A DNA stretch of 64,000 nt from Vibrio diazotrophicus (GTDB taxonomy: Bacteria > Pseudomonadota > Gammaproteobacteria > Enterobacterales > Vibrionaceae): the NCBI RefSeq assembly GCF_038452265.1, contig NZ_CP151842.1, positions 1,364,001 to 1,428,000 of the forward strand, in the 5' to 3' direction. Under the pieces are notes generated by a model. It saw only the letters and a list, made by a program, of their open reading frames with translations, was not told the origin of the DNA and did not search any database. Shown in pieces: positions 27,477 through 36,768 of the stretch. Both the position numbers and the translations under genes were made by a program. Each line of letters begins with the position of its first letter. The stretch's first letter is position 1.

Positions 27477-28815
27477 TGTTCGAACTCATAGTTTTTTATC
27501 AGAACGTCTTAATGATGCAATTGCTTCCCTAGATGCCATACCTGTGGCACGGGTTACTGGTAGATTGGTCAAAGTTAATGGATTAATGCTCCAAGCGGTC
27601 GGTTGTCGTTTTAAATTGGAGCAACGTTGTATGGTTGAGACCGCTGAAGGAAGCATGATTGAGGCTCAGGTTGTGGGTTTTGATCATAACGTGGCTTATT
27701 TAATGCCCATAAGACGCCTTGGTGGATTGTTCGCAGGAGCGAAAGTTGTCCCTTTGGAAGGGGACAGCACTGTTCAAATGAGCAATCAATGGCTTGGACG
27801 TGTCGTAAATGGCTTGGGTGAAGCGCTTGATGGTGGACCTGAGTTACGTGGTGGTGAACGAATCTCTTTAGAGGCAAATCCGATCAACCCGTTAAAACGT
27901 AGGCCTGTTGATACGCCATTAGATGTTGGCGTGAAAACAATTAACGGACTTCTAACCGTCGGTAAAGGACAACGTATTGGTTTGATGGCTGGCAGTGGCG
28001 TTGGTAAAAGTGTTTTATTAGGCATGATCTCTCAAAACACTCAGGCTGATGTTATTGTCGTTGGACTTATTGGTGAGAGGGGAAGGGAGGTTCGTGAGTT
28101 TATTGAGCGAAATCTTACCGAAGAAGCCCGTCAAAAAGCGATTATTATCGCGGCTCCTGCTGATGAATCGCCACTCATGAGATTACGTGCAACATTACTT
28201 TGTCACCGTGCTGCTGAATATTTTAGGGATAAAGGCAAAGATGTACTTCTGATGATGGATTCGTTAACGCGATACGCTATGGCACAAAGGGAAATATCAC
28301 TCTCTTTAGGTGAACCGCCGGCGTCTCGAGGATATCCACCTTCTGTTTTTAGCGTACTGCCCCAATTGCTAGAGCGCGCTGGTAACAGCGAAAATCAGGA
28401 AGGCAGTTTAACAGCTATTTATACCGTCTTGGCAGAAGGAGATGACCAGCAAGATCCTGTGGTCGACTCTGCTAGAGCTATTCTCGATGGGCATGTGGTA
28501 CTTTCTCGCCAATTGGCGGAACAAGGCCATTACCCTGCAATTGATGTCAATGCGTCAATCAGTCGGTGTATGTCATCCTGTACCCAAGAGGCGCACCAAA
28601 CCGTAGCAAATCAATTCCGTCAGTTATATTCGAATTATCTGCAAGTTAAAGAACTATTGCCTCTTGGTGGATATCAACCCGGACAAGATCCCGACTTAGA
28701 TCGTGCTGTTGCTATGTACCCGAGTTTAAGCGCTTATCTGCAGCAGTCAGCTCACGAGTCGGTGAGTTATGAGGAAAGTTTGACACAATTGGCGACTCTG
28801 TTTCAGGGGCGCTGA
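27466..28815 (+). CDS. fliI: Lateral flagellar export ATPase FliI
   Basis: A ~449-residue F1-like ATPase with Walker A GLMAGSGVGKSVLLG and Walker B DVLLMMDSLTRYAMAQRE, both intact. It uses ATP to unload chaperones and feed substrates to the export gate. ATG 27466 (MSNNVRTHS) is preferred over the TTG ten codons upstream; it gives an 11-bp overlap with fliH. Confidence 0.96.
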   Translation: MSNNVRTHSFLSERLNDAIASLDAIPVARVTGRLVKVNGLMLQAVGCRFKLEQRCMVETAEGSMIEAQVVGFDHNVAYLMPIRRLGGLFAGAKVVPLEGDSTVQMSNQWLGRVVNGLGEALDGGPELRGGERISLEANPINPLKRRPVDTPLDVGVKTINGLLTVGKGQRIGLMAGSGVGKSVLLGMISQNTQADVIVVGLIGERGREVREFIERNLTEEARQKAIIIAAPADESPLMRLRATLLCHRAAEYFRDKGKDVLLMMDSLTRYAMAQREISLSLGEPPASRGYPPSVFSVLPQLLERAGNSENQEGSLTAIYTVLAEGDDQQDPVVDSARAILDGHVVLSRQLAEQGHYPAIDVNASISRCMSSCTQEAHQTVANQFRQLYSNYLQVKELLPLGGYQPGQDPDLDRAVAMYPSLSAYLQQSAHESVSYEESLTQLATLFQGR

Positions 28816-28850
28816 TTCTATAAATTTTGAGGTTGTTTAGGTAAGCGGTT

Positions 28851-29291
28851 ATGAAAAATAAAATCCGGGCAGTTGGCAAATTGCAGCAAGTAGAGGAACA
28901 AAAGCGTGACCGTATTGGTCAGCGACTGGATTCAATGCGTCAACAGCATCAGCATTTAACACATCAGCTGGAACTCTTAAGCCACTTAAAATCTGCTACA
29001 TGTCAGTCAACCTTTGGTGCTTTGACACTTAACAGCGCAATATTAATGAACTTAAATCGTGTAGATATCATGCTGCACAAAATGCTATGTCACCATGAAG
29101 AAGAGCAAGCGGTGATGGAAGCGGAATGTAATTCTGTACAGGAAGTATTAGAGCATAAACATGCGCGTGTGAAAGGATTAGAACAAGTGTTAGATCGCTG
29201 GAAGAAAAAGCAAAGTTATGAAAAAGCGCGCAAAGAGCAAAAACACATAGAAGATATTATAAACTCACGCCTTCGTTACAAAACTCTGTAA
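28851..29291 (+). CDS. fliJ: Lateral flagellar export chaperone FliJ
   Basis: A 146-residue, highly helical, charged coiled-coil protein, as expected for FliJ, starting MKNKIRAVGKLQQVEEQKRD. FliJ forms the central stalk of the FliI hexamer and recycles chaperones. It is the last gene of the motY-lafK-fliEFGHIJ operon. The 94-bp gap to the convergent transglycosylase gene has no GC-rich terminator that I can see. Confidence 0.9.
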   Translation: MKNKIRAVGKLQQVEEQKRDRIGQRLDSMRQQHQHLTHQLELLSHLKSATCQSTFGALTLNSAILMNLNRVDIMLHKMLCHHEEEQAVMEAECNSVQEVLEHKHARVKGLEQVLDRWKKKQSYEKARKEQKHIEDIINSRLRYKTL

Positions 29292-29385
29292 TGTTAACTT
29301 CATTTTGATTGCCAAGTACTGATTGCTCACCATTCAACGAGAATGTGTACAAATCATGATTGATCATTTAATCAGATTACACTCA

Positions 29386-30093
29386 TTACAACTGAATGAG
29401 AGGTGGCAGAGGTTGCAGGTTAATAATAGGCTGAGCATTTAGCTGATTATTAGAGCTAAACAACATAAGTGGTTGAAATGAGCTTTGGTTTATCGAAGAA
29501 ACAGTAACCAGATTTGCGAGCGCATAAAAACGGTGAACATACTGGATGGTTTCTTGTGGCAAACGTAATTTTTGAAACTCGTTACTGCCAGCTTGCTTTA
29601 TCGCTCTCTCTACACGTCCTTCTCCGGCATTGTATGCGGCTAGTGTCAGCGTTAAGTTCCCGTCAAACTTTTTGTAAAGAAACTTCAGATAACGTAGTGC
29701 TGCGCCAGTACTGGCAGAAATATTTAGCCGTTGATCATTCGGGGTTGTGGTGAGGCCGAAACGTTGCGCAGTCGCGGGCATTAATTGCCATAATCCACGC
29801 GCACCTGCATGTGATATCGCCTGTGCGTTGTATGAAGATTCAAGCATGGGTAATAAGACCAATTGTTTAGGTAACGAATAATGTTCCAATTGGCCTAGAA
29901 TAAGTTCGGTAATAGGTTGATGAGCCTGTATGCGTGAACGTATCTGGTTTTTATATGGCAGCAAAAGAAGCTGTTGATTCTCCACTTCTTTGGTAAAGGT
30001 TTGTGCCATACACACGCTACTACTGAATAACAGGGCTAATCCAGTCGCTATCAGACGCCTTTTATTTAACGATAACCTACGCTTGTTTATCAT
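29386..30093 (-). CDS. Lytic transglycosylase (SLT domain) of the lateral flagellar locus
   Basis: A 235-residue exported enzyme. A basic N-terminus and hydrophobic segment (~14-30, ending SVCMAQ) form the signal peptide. The SLT domain (~70-195) has the catalytic glutamate in PMLESSYNAQAISHAGARG, followed by WQLMPATAQRFGL and TLAAYNAGEGRV, all typical. It should cut peptidoglycan to let the rod through, the job that FlgJ's missing muramidase domain performs elsewhere. It overlaps flgN by 4 bp. Confidence 0.92.
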   Translation of the reverse strand: MINKRRLSLNKRRLIATGLALLFSSSVCMAQTFTKEVENQQLLLLPYKNQIRSRIQAHQPITELILGQLEHYSLPKQLVLLPMLESSYNAQAISHAGARGLWQLMPATAQRFGLTTTPNDQRLNISASTGAALRYLKFLYKKFDGNLTLTLAAYNAGEGRVERAIKQAGSNEFQKLRLPQETIQYVHRFYALANLVTVSSINQSSFQPLMLFSSNNQLNAQPIINLQPLPPLIQL

Positions 30094-30533
30094 AATGCTT
30101 CGGTTAGTCGCTCTTCGTATGTAACAGACGTCTGAGTAAGTTCGGTTAAAAGCTCATGGAAAGCTGCAGAACTTTGACCGTTTTCTTGATTGAGCTTGCG
30201 ACATTGTTCTATCACAGAATTAAGCGATTTCCACTGAGTGGCGAATCGACCTCTTACGCTTTCTGGTAATGCATTTAAAATACGAACCACGGATTGAGAG
30301 TTATTGGGTAAGCCTAAACTTCTAAGACATTGAGTTCGTTGTGATGCGTTTTTATTTAATCGATTGAGTAAAGGAACTTGCTGCTTAAGGTTTTTCGCCA
30401 GTTCATCTCCTTTAAACTCAAGATACAGTAATCTTTGCTCTATGATGAGCGTATGAAGCAGACCATAAAGTTTTAGATCTTCACTAATCGTTGCCATAAA
30501 AGCCTGAATGTGTTGCCCACGGTTACTTGACAT
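30090..30533 (-). CDS. flgN: Lateral hook-filament chaperone FlgN
   Basis: A 147-residue helical protein in the FlgN position after flgM. It matches FlgN mainly in size, helical character and the motif ALLHTLIIEQ-like segment near residue 25 (LHTLIIEQRLLYLEFKGDEL). FlgN chaperones FlgK and FlgL. It overlaps the transglycosylase start. Confidence 0.85.
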   Translation of the reverse strand: MSSNRGQHIQAFMATISEDLKLYGLLHTLIIEQRLLYLEFKGDELAKNLKQQVPLLNRLNKNASQRTQCLRSLGLPNNSQSVVRILNALPESVRGRFATQWKSLNSVIEQCRKLNQENGQSSAAFHELLTELTQTSVTYEERLTEAL

Positions 30534-30545
30534 GAGGACTCCTTA

Positions 30546-30824
30546 TTACTCGTGTCCTGTGTGAAACTGCATCATAGCCTGAGACAAAGCTTTGCTATCC
30601 AGTTCAAGTTTGCCATTCGCGAGTGCTTCACGGACTCGTGCTACTTTTTCGATATCCACATCTGAAAGTGCAGCCATTGCCATTTGTGCTTTTTCCAAGG
30701 CAACCGTATTGGCGTTCATTTCAGGTTCACTTGTTTTGGTCTGTGGACTTGATTCAACTGGCTTTTTAGCTTGTTGCAGCGTTGGTTGCTGGACGTGAGC
30801 GCCCGAAACTTTATCGATTTTCAT
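30546..30824 (-). CDS. flgM: Lateral anti-sigma-28 factor FlgM
   Basis: A 92-residue FlgM with a disordered N-terminus (MKIDKVSGAHVQQPTLQQAK) and a sigma-binding C-terminal half (~45-92) containing DVDIEKVARVREALANGKLE. It should hold LafS inactive until the hook is complete and FlgM is exported. It precedes flgN by 12 bp. Confidence 0.93.
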   Translation of the reverse strand: MKIDKVSGAHVQQPTLQQAKKPVESSPQTKTSEPEMNANTVALEKAQMAMAALSDVDIEKVARVREALANGKLELDSKALSQAMMQFHTGHE

Positions 30825-30914
30825 GCTTTGACTCTTGGCTTAAATTTCGTTGTTACTATTAGTAGGCGACAACGGTTTTTAATTCATTAAATAAAAAACG
30901 AAAATTTTTTAAAT

Positions 30915-31646
30915 TTAGAATTGTGTTTGAACTTGGTTTAATCCAGTGACTACAGCGTGAATTACGGTATGAGATGAACTATTTTGCACTTCTATTTGCT
31001 CTCCTAATCCACCATCTTCTAATGCGACACCTTGTGTCGATGCATTAACCCCGTTTTTAGATGCGATGATGATAACTTCATTACCTTTGGTAACGATTGG
31101 AGGAGCAGTCACAAGAGTGGGTTCTAAAATTTGTCCGACACGCATACGACGCATCGCTTGTTTGCCAATCGCATCGGATAGTTTGGTAAAGAAATCATCT
31201 TGATGCGTCAGAGTTCGCATTTCCATTTTAAGCATTGAAGCATCAATTTTTTGATCTCGGGACAAAGGCGTACTCACCACAACAACGGGGAGTGATAACG
31301 AAGCTTTTATGGTGACGTTTATGCTCCAACTAGAGTTATCGTCATAACAATCAACAGACCGTTTTAAATTGCCAACCGGAAGTAATTGGTTGTCTTGACC
31401 AGAAATAACCAGAGGGGTTTCACAAACTTTGAGATGTTTAACTGAGCCAGGAATCCACATCTGCCATTGAGGTTGAAAATTCTGCCACTCTCTTTGTTTC
31501 GCTAATAGCGCCAATTCTTTATCAAGATGGTTTTCTATGACCTGCTGTAACGCCTGTTCTGTCATGTTGTTTGCTTGGGTGGCGCCACTCACGATGAGCA
31601 AGCTTATTAAGATTAGAAACTTATTAAAAATAGAGGAAATATACAC
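30915..31646 (-). CDS. flgA: Lateral P-ring assembly chaperone FlgA
   Basis: A ~244-residue FlgA with a signal peptide (SSIFNKFLILISLLIVSG, cleaved after ATQA) and the C-terminal SAF domain (~120-244) with QKIDASMLKMEMRTL and VLEDGGLG-like beta segments. It assists FlgI P-ring assembly in the periplasm. The start is unusual. A perfect AGGAGG lies only 2 bp before GTG 31646 and 8 bp before an ATT codon (31637-31635). The ATG at 31712 adds 22 residues, has no ribosome site and does not suit a signal peptide. GTG is my best choice. Confidence 0.88.
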   Translation of the reverse strand: MYISSIFNKFLILISLLIVSGATQANNMTEQALQQVIENHLDKELALLAKQREWQNFQPQWQMWIPGSVKHLKVCETPLVISGQDNQLLPVGNLKRSVDCYDDNSSWSINVTIKASLSLPVVVVSTPLSRDQKIDASMLKMEMRTLTHQDDFFTKLSDAIGKQAMRRMRVGQILEPTLVTAPPIVTKGNEVIIIASKNGVNASTQGVALEDGGLGEQIEVQNSSSHTVIHAVVTGLNQVQTQF

Positions 31647-31734
31647 TTCCTCCTTCCTGTAATTTGCTTCCGATGGGCGGAAGCTGCTCTTCCTTGCTTT
31701 AATGTAAGTCATTGAATTTAATTGATAATTTATG

Positions 31735-31750
31735 TGGCATGCATCTTGTT
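31735..31750 (+). promoter_or_regulatory. Sigma-54-like promoter for flgB operon
   Basis: TGGCAT-GCATC-TTGTT matches the -24/-12 consensus with T in place of the final C. It lies ~42 bp before the flgB ATG at 31792. The middle is identical to the lafB promoter, supporting a shared LafK/sigma-54 control. Confidence 0.6.
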
Positions 31751-31791
31751 ATATGTATCTGAAGTGTAAGGCAATCAGCAAGGACAATAGC

Positions 31792-32154
31792 ATGGCTATT
31801 TCATTTGAAACCGCGTTAGGCGTACATCCCGATGCGCTTAACTTTCGCGTTCAGCGTACCAAAGTTCTCGCGGGTAACCTAGCGAATGTTGACACTCCGG
31901 GATATTTGGCAAAGGACTTGAGTTTTACAACCGTCATGAATTCTGTCAGTAAGTTGGGCGTTGATCCTTCGATACCCTCTCTTCGTGTTGAGAGCCAATA
32001 TTCAATTCCTTATCAGAATAGTAAAAATGGTAATACCGTCGAACTGGGTGTGGAACAAGGCAAGTTTGCTCAGAACAACATGGATTTTCAAACAAGCCTG
32101 ACGTTTCTCAATATGAAATTTCAGGGCTTAGCTAAAGCAATTGAAGGACGCTAA
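31792..32154 (+). CDS. flgB: Lateral proximal rod protein FlgB
   Basis: A 120-residue FlgB with the rod-protein motif LAGNLANVDTPGYLAKDLSF near residue 30 and a C-terminal helix ending MKFQGLAKAIEGR. It is one of the proximal rod subunits. ATG 31792 is chosen because AAGGA lies 8 bp upstream. An in-frame ATG at 31732 would sit inside the sigma-54-like promoter. Confidence 0.96.
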   Translation: MAISFETALGVHPDALNFRVQRTKVLAGNLANVDTPGYLAKDLSFTTVMNSVSKLGVDPSIPSLRVESQYSIPYQNSKNGNTVELGVEQGKFAQNNMDFQTSLTFLNMKFQGLAKAIEGR

Positions 32155-32156
32155 TC

Positions 32157-32591
32157 ATGTCATTTACTGATATTTATTCGATAGCGGGTTCGGCAATGAA
32201 TGCACAGACTGTTCGCTTGAATACAGTTGCCAGTAACTTGGCGAATGCGGACGCAGTATCTGCAAACCCGAATGATGCCTATAAAGCTTTGAAGCCAGTT
32301 TTTGCGACTGTCTATAACAAGACTCAACTCACCGCCAGCCACAATGATTACCCGAGTGCAGAAGTTCGCATTGTTGATGTCGTTCAAGCGCAGGGACAAG
32401 CAGAAAAACGTTTTGAGCCTAATAGTCCATTGGCTGATATAGACGGTTATGTCTACTACCCAGACATCGATGTTGTGGCAGAAATGGCTGACATGATGTC
32501 AGCAACACGCAGTTTTGAAACCAATGTTGAAGTACTCACCAACGTAAAAAGTATGCAGCAAGGGCTGTTGAAACTAGGGCAGGGTAGCTAA
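32157..32591 (+). CDS. flgC: Lateral proximal rod protein FlgC
   Basis: A 144-residue FlgC with the N-terminal rod motif VASNLANADAVSANPNDAYK and C-terminal EMADMMSATRSFETNVEVL. It joins FlgB, FlgF and FliE in the proximal rod. Its stop overlaps the flgD start by one base (TAATG). Confidence 0.96.
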   Translation: MSFTDIYSIAGSAMNAQTVRLNTVASNLANADAVSANPNDAYKALKPVFATVYNKTQLTASHNDYPSAEVRIVDVVQAQGQAEKRFEPNSPLADIDGYVYYPDIDVVAEMADMMSATRSFETNVEVLTNVKSMQQGLLKLGQGS

Positions 32592-33271
32592 TGACAATTG
32601 CAAGCTATACAGCACTTTCTGGTGACACTACAGGTAGTGCAACAATGACAAATACAAGCGTGAGTAGTAACTCTCTGGACGCAAATAGCGCTACGTCACT
32701 TGAAAATGAGTTTATCAGTTTGATGGTTGCTCAGATCCAAAATCAGGATCCGCTAAACCCAATGGATGGTACTGAATATGTTGGTCAGTTAGCCCAGTTT
32801 TCTCAAGTTCAAAGTATGGAAAACATGTCCAGCGTACTGCAGAACAACACAGTATTGCTGGATAACATGCAGGTGCTATCGACCGCAGGGTTAGTAGGTC
32901 AGACCGTTTATATTTCAGGTAATGAGTTTGAGCTTGATGAAAATCCACAGAAAGGAAAAGTCGAGCTCAATTACGCTTCTAGCCAAGTTAACTTAATCGT
33001 TACAGACCAGTATGGAGAAACAGTGAAAGTGCCACTGGGTGCTCATCCTGCTGGTGAAGTTGAATTTTCAATAGACCCTGAAGCGTTAGGACTAACCGCC
33101 GGTAAATATAACGTTACCGTGCAAGTACAAGATGGCCTGCCAACACCGAATGTGTTGCTGGCTGGTGAAGTGGAACAAATTCGTATCCCCGCTTCAGGCG
33201 GCTCTGCAATGGTCAATGTCGCTGGTGTAGGTAGCGTACCTTTTTATCAAATTACTCAATTTGGCGCTTAA
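32591..33271 (+). CDS. flgD: Lateral hook-cap protein FlgD
   Basis: A 226-residue FlgD with the conserved N-terminal block FISLMVAQIQNQDPLNPMDG (~35-55) and a C-terminal FlgD Ig-like/tudor region. It caps the growing hook and guides FlgE assembly. It is coupled to flgC by overlap. Confidence 0.96.
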   Translation: MTIASYTALSGDTTGSATMTNTSVSSNSLDANSATSLENEFISLMVAQIQNQDPLNPMDGTEYVGQLAQFSQVQSMENMSSVLQNNTVLLDNMQVLSTAGLVGQTVYISGNEFELDENPQKGKVELNYASSQVNLIVTDQYGETVKVPLGAHPAGEVEFSIDPEALGLTAGKYNVTVQVQDGLPTPNVLLAGEVEQIRIPASGGSAMVNVAGVGSVPFYQITQFGA

Positions 33272-33298
33272 CGCCTTATAAGGAAACTGAGGTTATTT

Positions 33299-34495
33299 AT
33301 GAGTTTTAATATTGCTCTTAGTGGCTTGGATGCAACCAATACTGAACTAAACACAATCAGCCATAACATTGCCAATGCGTCAACGTATGGATTTAAGGGT
33401 GCGAGGACTGAATTTGCAGCTGTTTATAATGGTCTACAGCCAGGTGGCGTAGAGGTTGCAGCCACTTCACAGGATTTTGATACAAATGGGTCTGTAACAA
33501 ACACTGGCCGAGCAATGGATTTGGCGATTAACGGCGGTGGTTTCTTTGTGACACAAGATTCTGCGGGTCAGATTCAATACACGCGTTCTGGTGTCTTCGG
33601 AACCGATAAGAACAACAATGTTGTTAGCAATACGGGTGCTGCGCTACAGGGTTACAGCGTAGATGCCAATAACACACTTATGAGCGGATCTGTTGGTGAT
33701 ATAAAAATTCGCACATCTTCATTGGCGGCGAAGGCGACTGATTCACTTGAATTTGTTTCCAATTTCAACGCCAGTGCAGGCGTAATTGATCAAGCGGTAT
33801 ATCCGTTTGATGTTACCGATCCTAATTCATTTAATTCTTCATACACCTCCAAAGTTTATGATTCTCTCGGCAACAGCCATACGGTTACACAGTACTTTAC
33901 CAAAACTGCAGATAATACCTGGGAAGTGAATGTTCAAGTGGATGGCAGCGCTACACCAGTAACAACACAAGCAGTGACTTTTAATACTGACGGAACATTG
34001 TTATCACCTACTGGCACATATAACGTTGCTTTCCCTGCCGCGGGTGCTAACGCGATGAGTATTGACATCAGTATGACGGGTAGTACGCAGTTTGGTGCGG
34101 AGTTCAGTGTTAGTACCAATAACCCTAACGGCTATACCTCAGGTGAACTCAGTGGTGTGCGTATTGAAGACAACGGCATGGTGTATGCCACATACACAAA
34201 TGGCGAATCTCAATTACAGGGACAAGTTGTGTTAGCCAACTTTGCTAACCCGCAAGGCTTAGCAAAAGTGAGTGGTACCGCTTGGACGCAAAGTTTCAGT
34301 TCAGGTGCTCCGATTATTGGCGTACCGGGTACGGGTACTTTAGGTGATTTATCTGCAGGTGCTCTGGAAGGCTCAAATGTCGATTTGACTGGAGAGTTGG
34401 TCAGTCTGATGACGGCTCAGCGTAACTATCAGGCAAACGCAAAGACCATCTCAACAGAAGATAAGCTTACTCAGGCGTTATTCAACGCAATCTAG
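33299..34495 (+). CDS. flgE: Lateral hook protein FlgE
   Basis: A 398-residue hook subunit. The N-terminus MSFNIALSGLDATNTELNTI with HNIANASTYGFKG, and the C-terminus ELVSLMTAQRNYQANAKTIS, form the D0 helices. The middle forms the hook surface domains. It is preceded by AAGGAAACTGAGG and lies 27 bp after flgD. Confidence 0.96.
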   Translation: MSFNIALSGLDATNTELNTISHNIANASTYGFKGARTEFAAVYNGLQPGGVEVAATSQDFDTNGSVTNTGRAMDLAINGGGFFVTQDSAGQIQYTRSGVFGTDKNNNVVSNTGAALQGYSVDANNTLMSGSVGDIKIRTSSLAAKATDSLEFVSNFNASAGVIDQAVYPFDVTDPNSFNSSYTSKVYDSLGNSHTVTQYFTKTADNTWEVNVQVDGSATPVTTQAVTFNTDGTLLSPTGTYNVAFPAAGANAMSIDISMTGSTQFGAEFSVSTNNPNGYTSGELSGVRIEDNGMVYATYTNGESQLQGQVVLANFANPQGLAKVSGTAWTQSFSSGAPIIGVPGTGTLGDLSAGALEGSNVDLTGELVSLMTAQRNYQANAKTISTEDKLTQALFNAI

Positions 34496-34520
34496 TTAAT
34501 GAATTTCAACAGGATCATAA

Positions 34521-35255
34521 ATGGATAGTTTGCTATACACCGCGACTTCTGGAGCCAGCCGAGTACTTAAAGCTCAGCACGTACGTTCAAATAACTTATC
34601 AAACGCAGATACTTCGGGTTTTCGTGCGGATATGGAACGCGTCAGCAGTGTGCCGCTAAAAGGTTCAGGGTATGACGGACGAACCATGGTTGTAACCAAC
34701 TCTGCTTCTACGCGTTTTGACAGTGGTGACATCGTTAGAACTGGACGGTCACTTGATGTTGCCATCATGGGAGATGGTTATTTAACCGTTGAATCTCCAG
34801 ATGGCGGCGAAGCTTATACACGAGCGGGCAATATGGCTGTCGATACCAATGGTGCCCTGAGCATTAACGGGTTTGCAGTATTAGATGATGGTGGCGCGCC
34901 AATTGTCCTGCCTGAATATGAAAAAGTGGAAGTTAGTGAGCGCGGAGTTATTTCTGTCACACCTCCTGGAGGCGGTGCTGAAATCAACGTTGGGACACTC
35001 AAACTGGTGAACCCGGCGGATGGCCAACTGCAAAAGGAAAGTGACAGTTTATTGCATACCACTGATGGCACAGTGTTAGCGGTAGATGCAACGATACAAC
35101 TTAATCCTGAACATATTGAAGGAAGTAATGTTTCGGCAATTGACGAGTTACTGAGTGTTATGTCTTTAACTCGTAATTTTGAAATGCAAGTGCGCATGAT
35201 GAAAACCGCAGAAACATTGGCTCAAGCCGGAAATAAATTAGTAAGCGCGCGATAA
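34521..35255 (+). CDS. flgF: Lateral proximal rod protein FlgF
   Basis: A 244-residue FlgF with the N-terminal rod motif VRSNNLSNADTSGFRADMER and a C-terminal helix around LTRNFEMQVRMMKTAE. It is the last proximal rod subunit before FlgG. A ribosome site (AGGAT) precedes ATG 34521. Confidence 0.95.
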   Translation: MDSLLYTATSGASRVLKAQHVRSNNLSNADTSGFRADMERVSSVPLKGSGYDGRTMVVTNSASTRFDSGDIVRTGRSLDVAIMGDGYLTVESPDGGEAYTRAGNMAVDTNGALSINGFAVLDDGGAPIVLPEYEKVEVSERGVISVTPPGGGAEINVGTLKLVNPADGQLQKESDSLLHTTDGTVLAVDATIQLNPEHIEGSNVSAIDELLSVMSLTRNFEMQVRMMKTAETLAQAGNKLVSAR

Positions 35256-35282
35256 ATGTCGGCGTTGTAAGGAGAATCTTTA

Positions 35283-36068
35283 ATGCATTCAGCACTATGG
35301 GTCAGTAAAACTGGCATGGCGGCTCAAGATACTAAGATGACCGCTATTTCAAACAATCTCGCGAACGTGAACACGGTTGGTTTTAAACGTGATCGTGTTG
35401 TTTTTGAAGACTTGTTTTACAGCATTCAACGTCAGCCCGGCGCTCAGGTTGATCAGGTAAACCAGCTTCCAACGGGTGTTCAGTTAGGTAGCGGCGTACG
35501 CGTAGTGGGTACGCAAAAAGTCTTCACTCAGGGTAATACTCAGAACACAGGTCAGGAAATGGACCTCGCTGTCATGGGGCAGGGTTTTTTCCAGATCGAA
35601 AATTCTGACGGCCAAATCATGTACAGCAGAAATGGTCAGTTCCATGTGAACTCTGAAGGTTTGATAGTGAACAGTCAGGGTTTGCCTTTGCAACCACAAA
35701 TACAGATCCCAGAGGATGCGACATCTTTGTCGATTGGTGTTGACGGCACAGTCACTACAACAAGTGCAACGGATTCTACACCACAGACGTTAGGGCAAAT
35801 TACGCTGGCAAGGTTTATTAACCCGGCAGGCTTAGAAGCATTAGGTGGAAACCTCTTCCGTGAAACGGATGCTAGTGGTCAGGCTGAGGAACTTGTTGCT
35901 GGTGAAGATGGTGTAGGCAGCATTAAACAAGGTGTGCTCGAAGGTTCTAACGTTCAGGTTGTAGAAGAAATGGTAGACATGATCACCACACAACGAGCGT
36001 ACGAGATGAATGCCAAAGTCGTATCTGCGGCTGATGACATGCTGAAGTATGTGTCACAGTCTGTGTAA
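35283..36068 (+). CDS. flgG: Lateral distal rod protein FlgG
   Basis: A 261-residue FlgG opening MHSALWVSKTGMAAQDTKMT with NNLANVNTVGFKRDR. It carries the distal-rod insert (residues ~40-60, FEDLFYSIQRQPGA), a FlgG-specific segment, and ends in MITTQRAYEMNAKVVSAADD. It forms the distal rod through the P and L rings. AAGGAGAA precedes the start. Confidence 0.97.
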   Translation: MHSALWVSKTGMAAQDTKMTAISNNLANVNTVGFKRDRVVFEDLFYSIQRQPGAQVDQVNQLPTGVQLGSGVRVVGTQKVFTQGNTQNTGQEMDLAVMGQGFFQIENSDGQIMYSRNGQFHVNSEGLIVNSQGLPLQPQIQIPEDATSLSIGVDGTVTTTSATDSTPQTLGQITLARFINPAGLEALGGNLFRETDASGQAEELVAGEDGVGSIKQGVLEGSNVQVVEEMVDMITTQRAYEMNAKVVSAADDMLKYVSQSV

Positions 36069-36081
36069 GGAAGCATAGTTA

Positions 36082-36768
36082 ATGAAACATAGAGTAATGA
36101 CAAAGCTAAACACGGTCGGGTTATTGAGCGTTTTAATATTATCGGGTTGCGCTGGGCGGGATGAGTTTATTCCGCCATCACCCGATGATGAAAAATATGG
36201 GCCACCGGCTTTGGATTACTCTTTACCTACACCTCACTCAGGCAGTCTTTATCGCCACAACTACTCAATGACTCTATTTCAAGACCGCCGTGCTTATCGT
36301 GTCGGCGATGTTTTGACCGTACTTTTGTCGGAAGAAACAGAATCCAGTAAAAGTGCAGATACTAAATATGGAAAAACGTCGAGTGTTGGACTCGGTGTCC
36401 CCACAATAGGGAACAGCACATACGATCAATTTAGTGCATCTGTAGATGGTGAGCGAAAATTTGATGGCACAGCTTCTAGTTCTCAAGGTAATAAACTTGA
36501 AGGAGCAATAACGGTCACCGTCGGTGAGGTTCTTCCTAATGGAGTATTAAGAATCCGCGGAGAAAAATGGCTTCGATTGAATCAGGGGGATGAGTTTATT
36601 CGTCTGACCGGAATCGTCCGTGTCGAAGATATTACACGTAGTAATCAAGTCTCTTCTCAACGCATTGGTGATGCAAGAATTACCTATTCAGGCCGTGGCG
36701 CACTGGCTGACAGTAACGCGTCCGGTTGGTTGACGCAGTTCTTTAATAGTCCATGGATGCCGTTTTAA
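36082..36768 (+). CDS. flgH: Lateral L-ring lipoprotein FlgH
   Basis: A 228-residue FlgH. A type II signal peptide ends in the lipobox LSGC, placing the lipidated cysteine at residue 23. The mature part contains YRVGDVLTVLLSEETESSKS, the FlgH signature. It forms the outer-membrane L ring. Its stop overlaps the flgI ATG (TAATG). Confidence 0.96.
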   Translation: MKHRVMTKLNTVGLLSVLILSGCAGRDEFIPPSPDDEKYGPPALDYSLPTPHSGSLYRHNYSMTLFQDRRAYRVGDVLTVLLSEETESSKSADTKYGKTSSVGLGVPTIGNSTYDQFSASVDGERKFDGTASSSQGNKLEGAITVTVGEVLPNGVLRIRGEKWLRLNQGDEFIRLTGIVRVEDITRSNQVSSQRIGDARITYSGRGALADSNASGWLTQFFNSPWMPF

